DNA of 5,406 nt from an uncultured Selenomonas sp. Lineage in GTDB: Bacteria > Bacillota > Negativicutes > Selenomonadales > Selenomonadaceae. The translations under genes were made by a program, and so were the position numbers. Below, piece after piece: positions 5,393-5,406 of the stretch. The stretch is from the NCBI GenBank assembly GCA_945494195.1, contig CALYVJ010000152.1, positions 1 to 5,406 on the forward strand. The letters run 5' to 3'. The notes under the pieces are model-generated. The model worked only from the letters and a program-made list of their open reading frames with translations, had not been told where the DNA came from and ran no database searches. Every line of letters begins with the position of its first letter. Within the stretch, counting starts at the first letter, position 1.

Positions 5393-5406
5393 AGATCGGA
5401 AGAGCA
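5393..5406 (+). other. Residual Illumina adapter sequence (assembly artefact)
   Basis: The last 14 bases, AGATCGGAAGAGCA, are identical to the start of the standard Illumina TruSeq adapter. They should be trimmed, because they are not part of the phage genome. The coding frame of the large protein is genuine only up to about 5392. Confidence 0.9.

Overview
This window is a fragment of a tailed double-stranded DNA phage or prophage. Every gene I can support lies on the minus strand, so the locus reads from right to left. Three things point to a phage: a T7-type tail-fibre N-terminal domain, a C-type-lectin-like receptor-binding protein, and a large alpha-helical protein upstream of them. The Shine-Dalgarno sites are strong (AAAGGAG, AGGTGAG) and GC content is moderate. 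This fits a bacterial host that uses Shine-Dalgarno initiation, perhaps a Firmicutes-type gut or rumen bacterium, but host identity is inference only.

In transcription order: (1) 5392-2804 holds a large protein of at least 862 residues, cut off at the right end. It has long helical and coiled-coil stretches, one likely membrane-inserting segment and a lysine-rich tail. Its function is not established, and an internal or ejected virion protein or a phage polyvalent-type protein is the best guess. (2) A 116-base gap carries a strong hairpin. (3) 2687-1824 encodes a T7-tail-fibre-like adaptor with an Ala/Ser/Glu-rich stalk and a carbohydrate-binding-like module. (4) 1809-418 encodes the target protein: a fibre-type N-terminus, a second carbohydrate-binding-like module, and a C-terminal C-type-lectin / formylglycine-generating-enzyme-like domain. 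(5) The left 420 bases form the core of a diversity-generating retroelement (DGR): a variable repeat (VR, 440-555) at the end of the target gene, a strong hairpin (340-376), the template repeat (TR, 200-315), a spacer of about 145 bases, and the first 18 codons of the DGR reverse transcriptase running off the left end.

The decisive evidence is the TR/VR comparison. The two 116-base repeats are exactly 240 bases apart and differ at 11 positions. All 11 are adenine in the TR on the coding (minus) strand, out of 24 adenines, and none of the other 92 bases differs. This is the signature of adenine-specific mutagenic retrohoming. The changes alter eight residues of the lectin-like tip. The inferred role is to diversify the receptor-binding surface of the tail so that the phage can follow changes in its host's surface.

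Less expected features are a perfect 12-base inverted repeat that brackets the TR, a hairpin overlapping the reverse transcriptase start region, and a 14-codon mini-ORF with a strong ribosome binding site where an accessory gene (avd) often sits. The last 14 bases match the start of the Illumina TruSeq adapter, so the right end is an assembly artefact and not biology.
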